DNA of 64,000 nt from Stigmatella aurantiaca DW4/3-1 (lineage in GTDB: Bacteria > Myxococcota > Myxococcia > Myxococcales > Myxococcaceae): positions 7,210,893-7,274,892 of the forward strand of contig NC_014623.1 of the NCBI RefSeq assembly GCF_000165485.1, written 5' to 3'. The notes under the pieces were generated by a model. The model ran no database searches and was not told where the DNA came from. It saw only the letters and a list, made by a program, of their open reading frames with translations. Positions 48,439-56,181 of this stretch are shown piece by piece (position 1 is the first letter of the stretch; the number at the start of each line of letters is the position of its first letter). A program made the translations under genes and the position numbers.

Positions 48439-50094
48439 ATGATTCAGAACATGACCATCGCGCGCAAGCTGCTGCTCGGATTCGCCGCGATGGTGTTGAT
48501 CCTGCTCGGTCTGGTCTGGGCTTCCTACGAGAGTTTCTCCCGGCTCCAGGCCGCCAGGCTCCTGGACGTGCACTCCTATGATGTCCTGCTCGAAGCGCGC
48601 GCGCTGATGAAGAGCGTGGTCGACATCGAGACGGGCAAGCGCGGCTTCCTGCTCACCGGGGATGAGAAGTTCCTCGATTCATTGATCCACGGGCGCTCGG
48701 CCTTCACCGAGCACATGGCGAAGTCCCTGGTGCTGGCCGCGGAGACGCCCCAGCAGAAGCAGCGCCTCCAGAAGTTCCAGGAGGCCTACCAGCAATGGAT
48801 GAACACCCATGTCGAGCCCATGCTCGCGGCCCGCCGGTTGGTGACCCAGGGCCAGGCGGACTTCAGCACGATCGTGGACAAGGTGCGCGTCACCGAGGGC
48901 AAGCGGTTCGTGGATGACATGCGCACCCTCAGCGCGGAGATCGAACAGGAGGAGTCCGCCCTGCTCGTCCAGCGCACCGCGACCAGCAGCCTCCTGACGG
49001 AGAACATGTACCAGATGCTCCTGGGCGGGGGCCTGCTGGGAGCCCTGCTGGCCACCCTCCTCATCACCTTCCTGTCGCGGAGCATCATGCAGGGGCTCGA
49101 GCAGATGCTGACCATCATCCGCCGGCTCGCCACGGGAGATCTGACGGTTTCCATCGATTCCCCCGTCAGCGGCGAAGCGGGGCAGATGATGGCGGGCATG
49201 CATGAAGTCATCCGCCGGCTCTCCGAGGTGATTGGAGAGGCGCGCTCGGCGACGTTCGCGCTCTCCTCGGCCGCGGAGCAGGTCTCCTCCGCCTCCCAGG
49301 CCCTGTCCCTGGGGACGAGCACCCAGGTGGCCGCCGTGGAGGAGACCACCACCCACCTGAATCAGTTCAATGTCTCCATCAACCAGAACGCGGAGAACAG
49401 CCGCCGGATGGAGCAAGCGGCCCTCGATGGGGCGCTGCATGCCGAGGAGAGTGGCCAGGCGGTGAAGGAGACCGTCGCGGCGATGAACTCCATCGCGGAA
49501 AAAATCTCGATCGTGGAGGAGCTGGCCTACCAGACCAACCTCCTGGCGCTGAATGCCGCCGTCGAGGCCGCGCGCGCGGGCGACTACGGCCGTGGGTTCG
49601 CCGTGGTGGCCACCGAGGTGCGCAAGCTCGCCGAACGAAGCCGGACGGCGGCCCGGGAGATCGGCGTCCTGGCGAACTCCAGCGTGAAGGTGGCCAATCA
49701 CTCCGGCGAGCTGTTGACGAGCCTGGTGCCCACCATCCGCAAGACCGCGGCGCTCGTGCAGGAGGTCTCCACCGCCTGCAAGACCCAATCCGAGGGCGTG
49801 GGGGTGATCAGCCGGGCCATGCTCCGGGTGGATGAGATTACCCAGCGCAACTCCTCGGCCGCCGAGGAGCTCATCTCCACGGCGGAGGAATTGGCCGCGC
49901 AGGCCGAGGCACTGCAACGGACGATGAACTTCTTCCAGGTCGCGCAGGAGTTTCATCCTCCCGCCTTCGCCGGCCGCATGCCCCGCTCCCCCACGAAAGC
50001 CTTGCAGACGGCCGCCCAGGCCGCGGGATCGCTTTCTTTGCCCCGATCGCCCGCCCGTGCCCTTTCCGAAGACAAGGACTTCAAGCGCTTCTAG
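48439..50094 (+). CDS. Methyl-accepting chemotaxis protein with CHASE3 sensor
   Basis: A 551-residue transmembrane chemoreceptor. First span ([18 protein letters not shown]), a periplasmic CHASE3 domain with the marker [16 protein letters not shown], second span ([19 protein letters not shown]), HAMP, and the signalling domain with [20 protein letters not shown] and [15 protein letters not shown]. The C-terminal tail is short and basic with no obvious NWETF pentapeptide. No che genes are next to it. The ATG at 48439 has AAGGGGGGA upstream. Confidence 0.93.
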   Translation: MIQNMTIARKLLLGFAAMVLILLGLVWASYESFSRLQAARLLDVHSYDVLLEARALMKSVVDIETGKRGFLLTGDEKFLDSLIHGRSAFTEHMAKSLVLAAETPQQKQRLQKFQEAYQQWMNTHVEPMLAARRLVTQGQADFSTIVDKVRVTEGKRFVDDMRTLSAEIEQEESALLVQRTATSSLLTENMYQMLLGGGLLGALLATLLITFLSRSIMQGLEQMLTIIRRLATGDLTVSIDSPVSGEAGQMMAGMHEVIRRLSEVIGEARSATFALSSAAEQVSSASQALSLGTSTQVAAVEETTTHLNQFNVSINQNAENSRRMEQAALDGALHAEESGQAVKETVAAMNSIAEKISIVEELAYQTNLLALNAAVEAARAGDYGRGFAVVATEVRKLAERSRTAAREIGVLANSSVKVANHSGELLTSLVPTIRKTAALVQEVSTACKTQSEGVGVISRAMLRVDEITQRNSSAAEELISTAEELAAQAEALQRTMNFFQVAQEFHPPAFAGRMPRSPTKALQTAAQAAGSLSLPRSPARALSEDKDFKRF

Positions 50095-50105
50095 AGTGCG
50101 GAGCC

Positions 50106-50726
50106 ATGTTCCGCACCGAGGATCTCGGGGCTCGGACCGACGAGCTCATCCGGGCAGGCCGCTTTTTTTTCGAGCGAGGCTGGGTGCCTGCCACCGCGGG
50201 CAACTTCTCCGCGCGGCTGGATGAACGCCACCTGGTCATCACCGCCTCCGGCCGCCACAAGGGCGAGCTGGATGCCGAGGGCTTTCTCGTGGTGGGACAA
50301 GAGGGCGAGGTGCTCTCCCCGGGCCGCAAGCCCTCGGCCGAGACCGCGCTGCACTTGATGCTCTACCGGCGGGAGCCCTCCCTGGGCGCCGTGCTGCACA
50401 CCCACTCGCGCTCGGCCACGTTGCTGTCTCGCCTGAGCCCCGGCGGGGTGGTGCTGGAGGGCTATGAAGTGCTCAAGGCCCTGCCGGGCGTGGACACCCA
50501 CGCGGCGCGGCTGGAAGTTCCCGTGTTTCCCAACGACCAGGACATTCCCCGGCTCGCCGCCCAGGTCGAACATTTCTTTCGCGAGCACCCCGAGCCCCGG
50601 GGCTACCTCATCGAAGGCCATGGCCTCTACACCTGGGGCCGCACGGTGGGGGATGCCCGGCGCCACGTGGAAGCGTTCGAGTTTCTGTTCGAGTGTGAGT
50701 TGGAGATGAGGAGGCTGACGAGATGA
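50106..50726 (+). CDS. mtnB: Methylthioribulose-1-phosphate dehydratase
   Basis: MtnB, a class II aldolase-fold zinc enzyme of the methionine salvage pathway, dehydrates 5-methylthioribulose 1-phosphate. The 206-residue protein shows VPATAGNFSARL, the zinc site VLHTHSRSATLL and EGHGLYTWGRTVGDA. Start lies 11 bases after the chemoreceptor stop; its stop overlaps the next gene by ATGA. Length is normal. Confidence 0.93.
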   Translation: MFRTEDLGARTDELIRAGRFFFERGWVPATAGNFSARLDERHLVITASGRHKGELDAEGFLVVGQEGEVLSPGRKPSAETALHLMLYRREPSLGAVLHTHSRSATLLSRLSPGGVVLEGYEVLKALPGVDTHAARLEVPVFPNDQDIPRLAAQVEHFFREHPEPRGYLIEGHGLYTWGRTVGDARRHVEAFEFLFECELEMRRLTR

Positions 50727-51265
50727 GCGAGCTAAGGGTCTTCGACGAGGCAGATGGCGCCCACCCCCGCATCCACACCCGGGACTTCGACACCATCCGC
50801 AGAGAGCTCGATGCCGTGGGCATCCGCTTCGAACGCTGGGAGGCGCGCCAGCCGCTGGCCCCGGGCGCCAGCCAGGCGGACATCCTGGCGGCCTACCATG
50901 ACTCCATCGATCGGCTGATGAAGGAGCGGGGCTTCAAGACGGCGGACGTGCTGGGCATGGTGCCGGACCATCCCGACAAGGCCTCGCTCCGCAAGAAGTT
51001 CCTCGATGAGCACACCCACAGCGAGGACGAGGTCCGCTTCTTCGTCGAGGGCCAGGGGCTCTTCAGCATTCACAAGGAAGGGCGCGTCTTCCACATCCTG
51101 TGCGAGAAGGGAGACCTGCTCAGCGTTCCTCATGGAACCCCCCACTGGTTCGACATGGGCCCCGCCCCGCGCTTCACCGCCATCCGCCTCTTCACCAACA
51201 CCGAAGGCTGGGTGGCCCGCATGACCGGAAGTGATATCGCCGCCTCCTTTCCCCGCTTCGAGTAG
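50723..51265 (+). CDS. mtnD: Acireductone dioxygenase
   Basis: MtnD, a metal-binding cupin, oxidises acireductone to formate and 2-keto-4-methylthiobutyrate. The 180-residue protein has the cupin metal motifs EHTHSEDEVRFFVEG and SVPHGTPHWFDMG. Its ATG overlaps mtnB. Fe versus Ni form decides the product and cannot be read from sequence. Confidence 0.94.
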   Translation: MSELRVFDEADGAHPRIHTRDFDTIRRELDAVGIRFERWEARQPLAPGASQADILAAYHDSIDRLMKERGFKTADVLGMVPDHPDKASLRKKFLDEHTHSEDEVRFFVEGQGLFSIHKEGRVFHILCEKGDLLSVPHGTPHWFDMGPAPRFTAIRLFTNTEGWVARMTGSDIAASFPRFE

Positions 51266-51298
51266 CCCTTTCGAGCCCCTCCCTTTCGAGTCCATCTC

Positions 51299-51976
51299 AT
51301 GGTGCAGGCCATCGTCACCGACATCGAGGGGACCACGTCGAGCCTGTCCTTCGTGAAGGAGGTGCTCTTCCCCTACTCGGCCCGCCACCTGCGGGACTTC
51401 GTCCACACCCACGGGCAGGATCCCGCGGTGCGGCGCCTGCTGGACGAAGCGCGCCAGGTGGACGGAGGGGCGCGGGAGGACGGGCCGCTCGTGGACACCT
51501 TGCTGCGCTGGATTCAAGAGGACCGAAAGATCGGGGCCCTCAAGGGCTTGCAGGGCCTGCTGTGGGAAGAGGGCTACCGGCGCGGCGACTTCCAGGGCCA
51601 CGTCTACGAGGACGCCGCGCGCCGGCTGCGCGAATGGCACGGCCGGGGGCTCCGCCTCTATGTCTACTCCTCGGGCTCGGTGCAGGCGCAGGTGTCGCTC
51701 TTTCGCCACACGGCCTTTGGCGACCTCACCCCGCTCTTCCACGGCTACTTCGACACCCGCGTGGGCGGAAAGAAGGAAGTGGCCTCCTACGAGGCCATTC
51801 GCCGGGAGTTGGGCCTGCCGCCCACGAAGATTCTCTTTCTCTCGGACGTGAGGGAGGAGTTGGACGCGGCGGCGGCCGCGGGCCTGCGCACCGGGTGTCT
51901 GGCGCGGGGGGAGGGCCCTCCGGTCGATCCCGGTCCCCATCCGGTGGCCCGGAGCTTCGATGACCTGCCCTTGTGA
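51299..51976 (+). CDS. mtnC: Enolase-phosphatase E1
   Basis: MtnC, a HAD-superfamily bifunctional enolase-phosphatase, produces acireductone from 2,3-diketo-5-methylthiopentyl-1-phosphate. The 225-residue protein has the nucleophile motif DIEGTTSSLSF, GLRLYVYSSGSVQAQ and FLSDVREELDAA. It follows mtnD by 33 bases. The mtnA (isomerase) and nucleosidase/kinase steps are not in the window, so they must be elsewhere or missing. Confidence 0.93.
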   Translation: MVQAIVTDIEGTTSSLSFVKEVLFPYSARHLRDFVHTHGQDPAVRRLLDEARQVDGGAREDGPLVDTLLRWIQEDRKIGALKGLQGLLWEEGYRRGDFQGHVYEDAARRLREWHGRGLRLYVYSSGSVQAQVSLFRHTAFGDLTPLFHGYFDTRVGGKKEVASYEAIRRELGLPPTKILFLSDVREELDAAAAAGLRTGCLARGEGPPVDPGPHPVARSFDDLPL

Positions 51977-52092
51977 GTTTTTCTTGTGCGAGCCAGCTTC
52001 TCAGCTAACTCCCCGCGAAGCTCCCCCGATGCACGGTTCCAAATTTCGATTGTTCGAGGTCCCTGGGCTCACTAGGCCGGGGGACGCCATCC

Positions 52093-53760
52093 ATGAGTAA
52101 TCTCGACCCCTATCTCCTGTCCCTCGTGGTCTTCCTTCCCCTGCTGTTCACGGGGATTCTGGCGTTCATTCCGGCCCAGGAACACGGACCCATCCGGGTC
52201 TTGTCCCTGCTGGGACTTCTGGCGGACGGAGCGGTGAGCCTCTGGGCGTGGCTGCGCTTCGACCCCGCGGGGGCTGAGTTCCAACTGGAGCACCGCGCGA
52301 GCTTCCTGGAGCTGGGCGGGGTGTCCTACCACGTGGGCGTGGATGGGCTGGCCATCTCGCTGGTGATGCTCACGGCGCTGCTCGGGCCCGTGGTGGTGCT
52401 GGCCAGCTGGCGCTCGGTGCAGGAGCGGGTGAAGGAGTTCCACCTGGCGCTCCTCGTGCTCCAGGTCTTCACGATGGGGGCCCTGGTGTCCCTGGACCTG
52501 ATGCTCTTTTACATCTTCTTCGAGGCCTCGCTGCTGCCCACGGGCTTGCTGGTGGGCGTGTGGGGCGGGGCGCTGCGCAACAAGGCCAGCGCGCGCTACT
52601 TCCTGGCCTCGTTCGCCGGCAGCGTGCTCATGCTCGTGTCGCTGCTGGCGGTGTACAGCGTGGCGCTGCCGGCGGGGCAGCGGACGTTCGACTACGCCCT
52701 CGTCTCCAACACCTTGCAGGAGGCCCACCGGGAGCTGGCCGCCTGCCGCACGCCGGTGGCCGAGTGCGGGGCGCTCTCCCCGCTGGCCCAGTCGGTGGGC
52801 AACTGGGGCACGTGGATCTTCGCCGGCTTCGCCCTGGCCTTCGCGGTGAAGTCCGCCCTCTTCCCTGTCCACCGGTGGCTGGCCGAGACGCAGTCCGAGG
52901 CGCCCCGGGCGGCCTCGGTGCTCCTGGCCATCAAGCTGGGCGCGTTCGGCTTCTGGCGCTTCGGCTTCCCGCTCTTCCCCGACGCCAGCCAGCAGTTCCG
53001 CGGCCTGCTCACGGTGCTGGCCGTCATCAGCATCGTCTACGGGGCGCTCATGTGCCTGGCCCAGCGCGACATCCGCCGGTTCCTCGCCTACGCGACCATC
53101 AGCCACCTGGGCAGCATCCTGCTCGGCATGCTGACGCTCACCGAAGAGGGCGCCACCGGCAGCGCCTACCACATGATCAACCAGGGCCTCTCCACCGCGG
53201 CGATCTTCCTGCTGGTGGGCTTCCTCCAGGAGCAGCGCGGCAGCAAGCAGGTGCAGGACTATGGCGGGCTGGCCCGGACGATGCCCCGCTTCGCGGGCGC
53301 CTTCGTGCTCATCACCTTCAGCCTCATCGGCCTTCCCGGCACCAATGGCTTCGTCAGCGAGTTCCTCGTGCTGCTGGGCGCCTTCAAGAGCAACCTGAGC
53401 CCCGCGGTGGGCGCGCTGGCGGCCACGGGCGTCATCCTCAGCGCGGCGTACATGCTGTGGCTGGTGCAGAAGGTGCTCTTCGGACCGGTGCGGCACCCGG
53501 AGAACCACGCCCTGCGCGACCTCCACGGGCGCGAGTGGGTGATGACGGTTCCGTTCCTGGTGCTGGTGGTGGTGCTGGGCCTCAAGCCCCAGCCCATCCT
53601 CGACCGGCTCGAGCCCGCCAGCCGCCGCTTCGTGGCGCGCTCGAGCGTGGGCATGGAAGGGGCCAACCCCCCCGCGGAGCTGCTCCGGGTGACCTCCGCG
53701 CCGCTGCCCGAGCAGGCCTCGAGGGACCGCGTGCCGGACCTCGCCCACCCCGTGCAGTAG
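52093..53760 (+). CDS. nuoM: NADH-quinone oxidoreductase subunit M (NuoM-like)
   Basis: A 555-residue membrane protein of the Mrp/NuoLMN proton-pumping family. The NuoM pattern is clear: GVDGLAISLVMLTALLGPVV, FYIFFEASLLPTGLLVG, FAFAVKSALFPVHRWL written here as FALAFAVKSALFPVHRWLAE, LRRFLAYATISHLG as IRRFLAYATISHLG, and GLPGTNGFVSEFLVLLGAF. About 13-14 spans. It stands alone; no nuoL, nuoN or other complex I genes are adjacent. It could be an extra subunit, or part of a dispersed complex I. A GC hairpin follows the stop. Confidence 0.9.
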   Translation: MSNLDPYLLSLVVFLPLLFTGILAFIPAQEHGPIRVLSLLGLLADGAVSLWAWLRFDPAGAEFQLEHRASFLELGGVSYHVGVDGLAISLVMLTALLGPVVVLASWRSVQERVKEFHLALLVLQVFTMGALVSLDLMLFYIFFEASLLPTGLLVGVWGGALRNKASARYFLASFAGSVLMLVSLLAVYSVALPAGQRTFDYALVSNTLQEAHRELAACRTPVAECGALSPLAQSVGNWGTWIFAGFALAFAVKSALFPVHRWLAETQSEAPRAASVLLAIKLGAFGFWRFGFPLFPDASQQFRGLLTVLAVISIVYGALMCLAQRDIRRFLAYATISHLGSILLGMLTLTEEGATGSAYHMINQGLSTAAIFLLVGFLQEQRGSKQVQDYGGLARTMPRFAGAFVLITFSLIGLPGTNGFVSEFLVLLGAFKSNLSPAVGALAATGVILSAAYMLWLVQKVLFGPVRHPENHALRDLHGREWVMTVPFLVLVVVLGLKPQPILDRLEPASRRFVARSSVGMEGANPPAELLRVTSAPLPEQASRDRVPDLAHPVQ

Positions 53761-53766
53761 CCCCCC

Positions 53767-53789
53767 GGCCCAGGGTGCCACCCTGGGCC
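53767..53789 (+). terminator. Hairpin after nuoM
   Basis: An 11-bp perfect inverted repeat (53767-53777 with 53779-53789) around a tight centre follows the nuoM stop. It lacks a T-run, so it may be a weak terminator. Confidence 0.5.
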
Positions 53790-53791
53790 TA

Positions 53792-53805
53792 TCCGTTATA
53801 ACGGA
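53792..53805. promoter_or_regulatory. Perfect palindrome, operator-like (left site of pair)
   Basis: TCCGTTATAACGGA is a perfect 14-bp palindrome, 50 bases upstream of the porin ATG. It closely matches the site at 53834-53847, centre-to-centre distance 42 bp (four helical turns). Confidence 0.65.
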
Positions 53806-53833
53806 CGCAAGCGCTTGTCTGGCCGCCTGGACG

Positions 53834-53847
53834 TCCGTTATATTGGA
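53834..53847. promoter_or_regulatory. Imperfect palindrome, operator-like (right site of pair)
   Basis: TCCGTTATATTGGA differs from the left site at two bases of the right half. It ends 7 bases before the porin ATG, overlapping the translation start region. Probably bound cooperatively by one regulator with the left site. Confidence 0.6.
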
Positions 53848-53854
53848 CGCGGCC

Positions 53855-55150
53855 ATGACGAAGGCACGCTTGTCCCTGTTCCTCACCCTGTTCCTGGCGG
53901 TCATCCCCCCCGCCTGGAGCCAGACCTCCTCCTCCACCCCTGTCGCGGGCCCACAAGAGCCCACCCCCTCGGGTCCGGCGTCCACCGCCGAGCCGGTCCC
54001 GGCTCCGGCCCCGCCTCAACCCCCGCCCCCCCCGGCCAACCCCGCCCCCACCATCACCGCGGAGCCCGGACGGGGCATCCTGGTGAAGGGGCCCGGTGAC
54101 CGCTACTCCTTCGGCATCCGGGCGCGGATCCAGTTCCGGGACACGTTCCTTCACTTCGACCAGAGCGATACCAACGAGATCAACATCCGGACGCTCCGGC
54201 TCACCGTGCACGGCAACGTGCTGTCACCGGACCTGCGCTACACCATCCAGCTTGCCTTCGGCGGCAATGATTTCGAGACGGGCAGCAGCTCTCCCATCTT
54301 CGATGCCTTCGTGGACTACACCCGGCACCGGGACCTCAACATCCGCGTGGGACAGTTCTTCGTTCCCTTTGACCGCGCCCGGACCATCCGCGAGTTCGCC
54401 CTGCAGATGGTTGACCGGCAGCAGGTGGTGCGAGAGCTGACGCTCGACCGGGACGTGGGCGTGATGTTCTCGTCCACCAACCTCTTCGGGCTTCACGAGT
54501 GGCTCGGCTACAACCTCTTCATCGGCGGAGGGGACGGACGCAACCGCTTCGCGGCGTACGAGGCGGGGCCGCTCGCCGTCTTGCGGCTCACGCTGCGGCC
54601 CTTCGGGACCTTCGATGACGATCAAGAAGGAGACCTGACGCGTGCGGCGAGGCCCCGGCTGGCCCTCGGTCTGGCGGGCGCCTACAACTACAAGACCTCC
54701 CGCCGCAACAGCACCTTCGGAACCGCCTTCACGGCCGGCACGGTGAACTACACGAACCTGGCGGCGGACCTGGTGTTCAAGTACCGGGGCTTCTCCCTGC
54801 TCGCCGAGGGGCTGTGGCGCAAGGCCAGCGAGGATGTGCTCGAGGGGACCGTCAATGGCACCGTCACGCGCGAGCCCACCCGCTCCGGCTATGGCTACTT
54901 CGTGCAGGGCGGCTTCCTGGTGAACCCCACGGTGGAGCTGACCGCGCGCTGGGAGGAACTCTTCGCCCGGCATGGCACGGATCCGCAGCTCCAGCAGCTC
55001 GTGCAGACGCAAGGCAAGCAGGCCGGCGGCGGCGTCAACGTCTACCTGAACGGCCATGCCTTCAAGCTGCAAGGCGACTACTTCTACATCTTCGGTCCCG
55101 AGGGAGAGCCGCGCCATCTCGCCCGCATTCAGCTCGACGCGAGCTTCTGA
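53855..55150 (+). CDS. OprP/OprO-like outer-membrane porin
   Basis: A 431-residue beta-barrel protein. A signal peptide (KARLSLFLTLFLAVIPPAWS, then QT), a Pro/Ala-rich linker (about 25-65), then alternating amphipathic strands typical of the phosphate-selective porin O/P family: YSFGIRARIQFRDTF, INIRTLRLTVHGNVLS, FDAFVDYTRHRDLNIRVGQF and a C-terminal Phe (LARIQLDASF). Pairs of aromatic and charged residues fit a 16-18-strand barrel. Substrate could be phosphate or another anion. Two operator-like palindromes precede it, so it is likely regulated. Confidence 0.82.
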   Translation: MTKARLSLFLTLFLAVIPPAWSQTSSSTPVAGPQEPTPSGPASTAEPVPAPAPPQPPPPPANPAPTITAEPGRGILVKGPGDRYSFGIRARIQFRDTFLHFDQSDTNEINIRTLRLTVHGNVLSPDLRYTIQLAFGGNDFETGSSSPIFDAFVDYTRHRDLNIRVGQFFVPFDRARTIREFALQMVDRQQVVRELTLDRDVGVMFSSTNLFGLHEWLGYNLFIGGGDGRNRFAAYEAGPLAVLRLTLRPFGTFDDDQEGDLTRAARPRLALGLAGAYNYKTSRRNSTFGTAFTAGTVNYTNLAADLVFKYRGFSLLAEGLWRKASEDVLEGTVNGTVTREPTRSGYGYFVQGGFLVNPTVELTARWEELFARHGTDPQLQQLVQTQGKQAGGGVNVYLNGHAFKLQGDYFYIFGPEGEPRHLARIQLDASF

Positions 55151-55174
55151 GCCCGCCCGGCGGCGAAGGCGCGC

Positions 55175-56152
55175 CTACGCGTCCTTCGCCCCGCCCTGCT
55201 GGGCATACCGTCGCGCGAGCACGGCGCAGACCATCAACTGAATCTGGTGGAACAGCATCAACGGCAGCACGATGGCCCCCACCGACGAGACGGGAAACAG
55301 CACGCTCGCCATGGGCACCCCGCTGGCCAGGCTCTTCTTCGAGCCGCAGAACACGATGGTGATCTCATCCTGGCGCGGGAAGCCCAGCCCGCGGCTGATC
55401 AGCGTGGTCAGCACCAGGATGGCCCCCAGCAGGGCCGTGGCGAGCCCCCCGAGCAGCACCACGTCCCTCGGCCCCAGCTGCTGCCAGAGCCCATTCACGG
55501 CCGCCTCACTGAAAGCGGTGTAGACCACCAGCAGGATCGAACCCCGGTCGACGAGGCTCAGGAGCTTGCGCTGCCGCTCCACCCAGGCACCCACCCAGGG
55601 GCGCATGAGGTGGCCGGCCAGGAAGGGAATGAACAGCTGCACGAAGATGGCGCCGATGGCCCGCCCTGAGATTCCTCCCCCTTGCAGGTGCATCAGCAGG
55701 CCCACGAGCACCGGCGTCAGCACCACCCCCAGCAGGTTCGAGAGGGACGCGCTGCAAATCGCCGCCACCACATTCCCGCCCGCCATCGACGTGAAGGCGA
55801 TGGAGGACTGGACCGTCGAGGGCAACAGACACAGAAACAGGAAGCCCTGGAGGAGACTGGGCTCCATCCATCCCCCGAGCGCGCCTTGCATGCCCCACCC
55901 CAGCAGGGGGAAGAGCACGAAGGTGGAGGCCAGCACCGTGAGGTGAAGCCTCCAGTGCGTGAGGCCCGCGAAGACCGCGCTTCGCGAGAGCCGGGCGCCG
56001 TGAAGAAAGAAGAGCAGCGCAATCGCCGCGTGGGTGGTGGCGCTGAAGAGGGGGACTGCCCCCCCGCGGCAGGGCAGTACGGTGGCCACCCCCACCGTGG
56101 CGATGATCGCCAGGGTGAAGGGATCAGGACGAAGGCGGGACAGGTTCGGCAT
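55175..56152 (-). CDS. SBF-like bile acid:sodium symporter family transporter
   Basis: A 325-residue membrane protein of the SBF-like (YfeH/ PF13593-type) group with about 10 spans. Visible features are FFLHGARLSRSAVFAGL, LLPSTVQSSIAFTSMAGGN and FCGSKKSLASGVPMASVLF, the last two lining the sodium site. Substrate unknown. The ATG at 56152 has AGGAG 5 bases upstream. It converges on the porin gene with 24 bases between. Confidence 0.87.
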   Translation of the reverse strand: MPNLSRLRPDPFTLAIIATVGVATVLPCRGGAVPLFSATTHAAIALLFFLHGARLSRSAVFAGLTHWRLHLTVLASTFVLFPLLGWGMQGALGGWMEPSLLQGFLFLCLLPSTVQSSIAFTSMAGGNVVAAICSASLSNLLGVVLTPVLVGLLMHLQGGGISGRAIGAIFVQLFIPFLAGHLMRPWVGAWVERQRKLLSLVDRGSILLVVYTAFSEAAVNGLWQQLGPRDVVLLGGLATALLGAILVLTTLISRGLGFPRQDEITIVFCGSKKSLASGVPMASVLFPVSSVGAIVLPLMLFHQIQLMVCAVLARRYAQQGGAKDA

Positions 56153-56181
56153 GCAGCTCCTGCCCACACCATAGGCGACTT

